NCBI GenBank assembly: GCA_963771505.1
Contig: CAVYTO010000001.1
Coordinates: 248,001-312,000, forward strand
DNA from: JAJPHW01 sp963771505
Lineage (GTDB): Bacteria; Acidobacteriota; Terriglobia; Terriglobales; Acidobacteriaceae
Length of the DNA stretch: 64,000 nucleotides
Direction: 5' to 3'
The position numbers were made by a program, and so were the translations under genes. Positions 63,801-64,000 of this stretch are shown here, in pieces (position 1 is the first letter of the stretch; the number at the start of each line of letters is the position of its first letter). Below the pieces are notes generated by a model, which saw nothing but the letters and a program-made list of their open reading frames with translations, did no database searches and had not been told where the DNA came from.

Positions 63801-64000
63801 GCCGTCGAGTTCGAAGGCCGTGCCGCTGAAATGCTGTCCTTGAGTAAAGATTTGCTGACTGCCCTGCGGATTTTCCGTGGCGGCGTGGCTCCATCCGGTC
63901 AACTTCTGGGATCCGGGGGCGAGCAACTGGAGGGTGGTGAAATTGCGATTGAGGATTGGAATGTCTTCGACGTACTTCTCGTTAAACGACGTCGCGACAT
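60816..64000 (-). CDS. TonB-dependent receptor, Oar-like (5' end beyond window)
   Basis: Partial: the frame stays open to base 64000, and the last codons read VATSFNEKYVEDIPILNRNF, a plug-domain sequence, so at least 1060 residues are present and the N-terminus (signal peptide and regulatory domain) lies outside. Plug features include FELDGTDNQDPILGI and AEFGKAVSSVVTAQTKSGSN. The barrel ends QLQFALRFDF with a terminal Phe. It resembles the receptor at 28630. The substrate is unknown. A strong terminator follows. Confidence 0.92.
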   Translation of the reverse strand, partial: VATSFNEKYVEDIPILNRNFTTLQLLAPGSQKLTGWSHAATENPQGSQQIFTQGQHFSGTAFELDGTDNQDPILGIIVINPNLDAVTEAKVALQNYDAEFGKAVSSVVTAQTKSGSNEIHGSGFYFRRTDATLARDPFTQYQKDPLTGRFIPSARWQQFGGTIGGPIVKDKLFFFGDYQGTRQTNGVSGTFTVPTNTVLSTCNPATNTTGFCDLSQYLTAGIAGTPSGQVYDPASSPTAADADKGTNRTAFAGNLIPINRISPQAGAILAEFPKPETSSVLNNFVGSGSGPFTQNSFDTRIDYTATPTLNVFGRFSLDYFKLSGKGLLGALGGPGNGLLGLSGSSIIHNYSLATGFTKTISSSLLTDFRFGYFKYNPQTSKADSGAPMTAFGIPNANTSDPKTAGLGAFILGSDPISGESGAPNNGGAGLAISSFGDGLGIARCNCPLTESEQQFQFVNNWTKIRGNHQIKFGADIRYAENLRIPSDNNRTGEYNFSPEATSNGGAGGLDLATFLLGDVTSFARYVTNPNLPSASNAAERQKRWFFYGQDTWRATNKLTVNYGLRWEIYFPESVNSKGNGGFANITDLGGTGAIRVGGYGGIGLNGNIANTYKAFAPRLGIAYELNPKTVVRMGYGRSYDIGVFGSNFGHTVTQNLPVLIKQNFDASSGINVNGNSPAASGNLVPVFTLANGPIAPVFPAIPSNGIIPFSTLGSQVSGLHIRPPRQVLPTVDAWNATVQRQLNGSTSLEVAYVGSKGSHGFAGNGPNYDVNPVSIAGYGTSLSQAQRRPFYPAIPYDLGNYYGNDASSNYNAFEVKVDKRFTKGLQFISHYTYSHANNYDSNYYAISKPIAYGPVDFNRNQVFVFNTVYELPFGRNKQFLGNSGKALDYAIGGWQIANTTNWSSGLPWTPSFAECGAEEDVGVCRPNKGTGSFHTGVGSLDNTTHTISYFTPVPNIVTTPGAFADPGVGNIGNIGRNTFHGPAGFYSDMSLVKRFPITERFIMQFRADAFNVFNHPVYAFSQNNGANGCIDCQGGNNGKITDIENGTTMRQLQFALRFDF

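Noticed and set aside
1..64000. CRISPR array, tRNA or rRNA genes
   Set aside because: No regularly spaced identical short repeats, no recognisable tRNA T-arm/anticodon context and no rRNA-like stretches were found by reading; a dedicated scan could still reveal a tRNA.

Overview
The window looks like a chromosomal segment from a member of the Acidobacteriota, probably class Terriglobia (inference). The reasons are moderately high GC, large TonB-dependent receptors with N-terminal carboxypeptidase-regulatory-like domains, a Ser/Thr kinase fused to tetratricopeptide repeats, GloVer tandem-repeat and BNR-repeat secreted proteins, a fused aroDE gene, and REP/RAYT-like dispersed repeats. No rRNA, tRNA or CRISPR array was recognised. 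Most gene starts were moved downstream of the longest open frame, using ribosome binding sites and signal peptides.

Layout. 1-11 kb holds single, mostly secreted or signalling genes: a Tat-exported amidohydrolase, a tandem universal stress protein, a kinase-TPR receptor, a secreted YtcJ-type amidohydrolase, a LolA-like secreted protein and a BNR-repeat protein. 11-16.5 kb is an accessory patch: a GNAT-like protein, an internally deleted RAYT transposase between inverted REP hairpins, several RAYT/REP end fragments, two direct copies of a MITE-like element around a small cassette, a frameshifted GloVer pseudogene and an intact GloVer gene. 16.8-37 kb is mainly housekeeping: ligA, DinB, a lipid kinase, three membrane proteins, a radical SAM protein, purL-purF, a TonB receptor, aroDE, a methyltransferase and a beta-propeller protein.

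37-46 kb holds a TonB receptor, a secreted metallophosphoesterase and the propeller protein on one strand. It is followed by an orphan GvpL/F-family gene, a DUF1905 protein, an ABC exporter pair and a GAF-GGDEF diguanylate cyclase. 46-53 kb carries ahcY and metK (the methyl cycle), a RodZ-like protein, a PilZ protein and a response regulator whose receiver lacks the phospho-acceptor Asp, a FucP-type sugar transporter and a small cytochrome c. 53-57 kb is a compact putative biosynthetic operon: class III aminotransferase, type III polyketide synthase and FAD-dependent oxidoreductase. 57-64 kb has a periplasmic trehalase convergent with a TPR/PfkB-kinase pair, then a TonB receptor running off the right edge.

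The most notable items are the type III PKS/aminotransferase/FAD operon, the REP hairpins with a compensatory base change, the deleted RAYT unit, the repeat-flanked small-ORF cassette, the orphan GvpL/F gene, and the PilZ/receiver pair that has lost its canonical ligand or phosphorylation residues.
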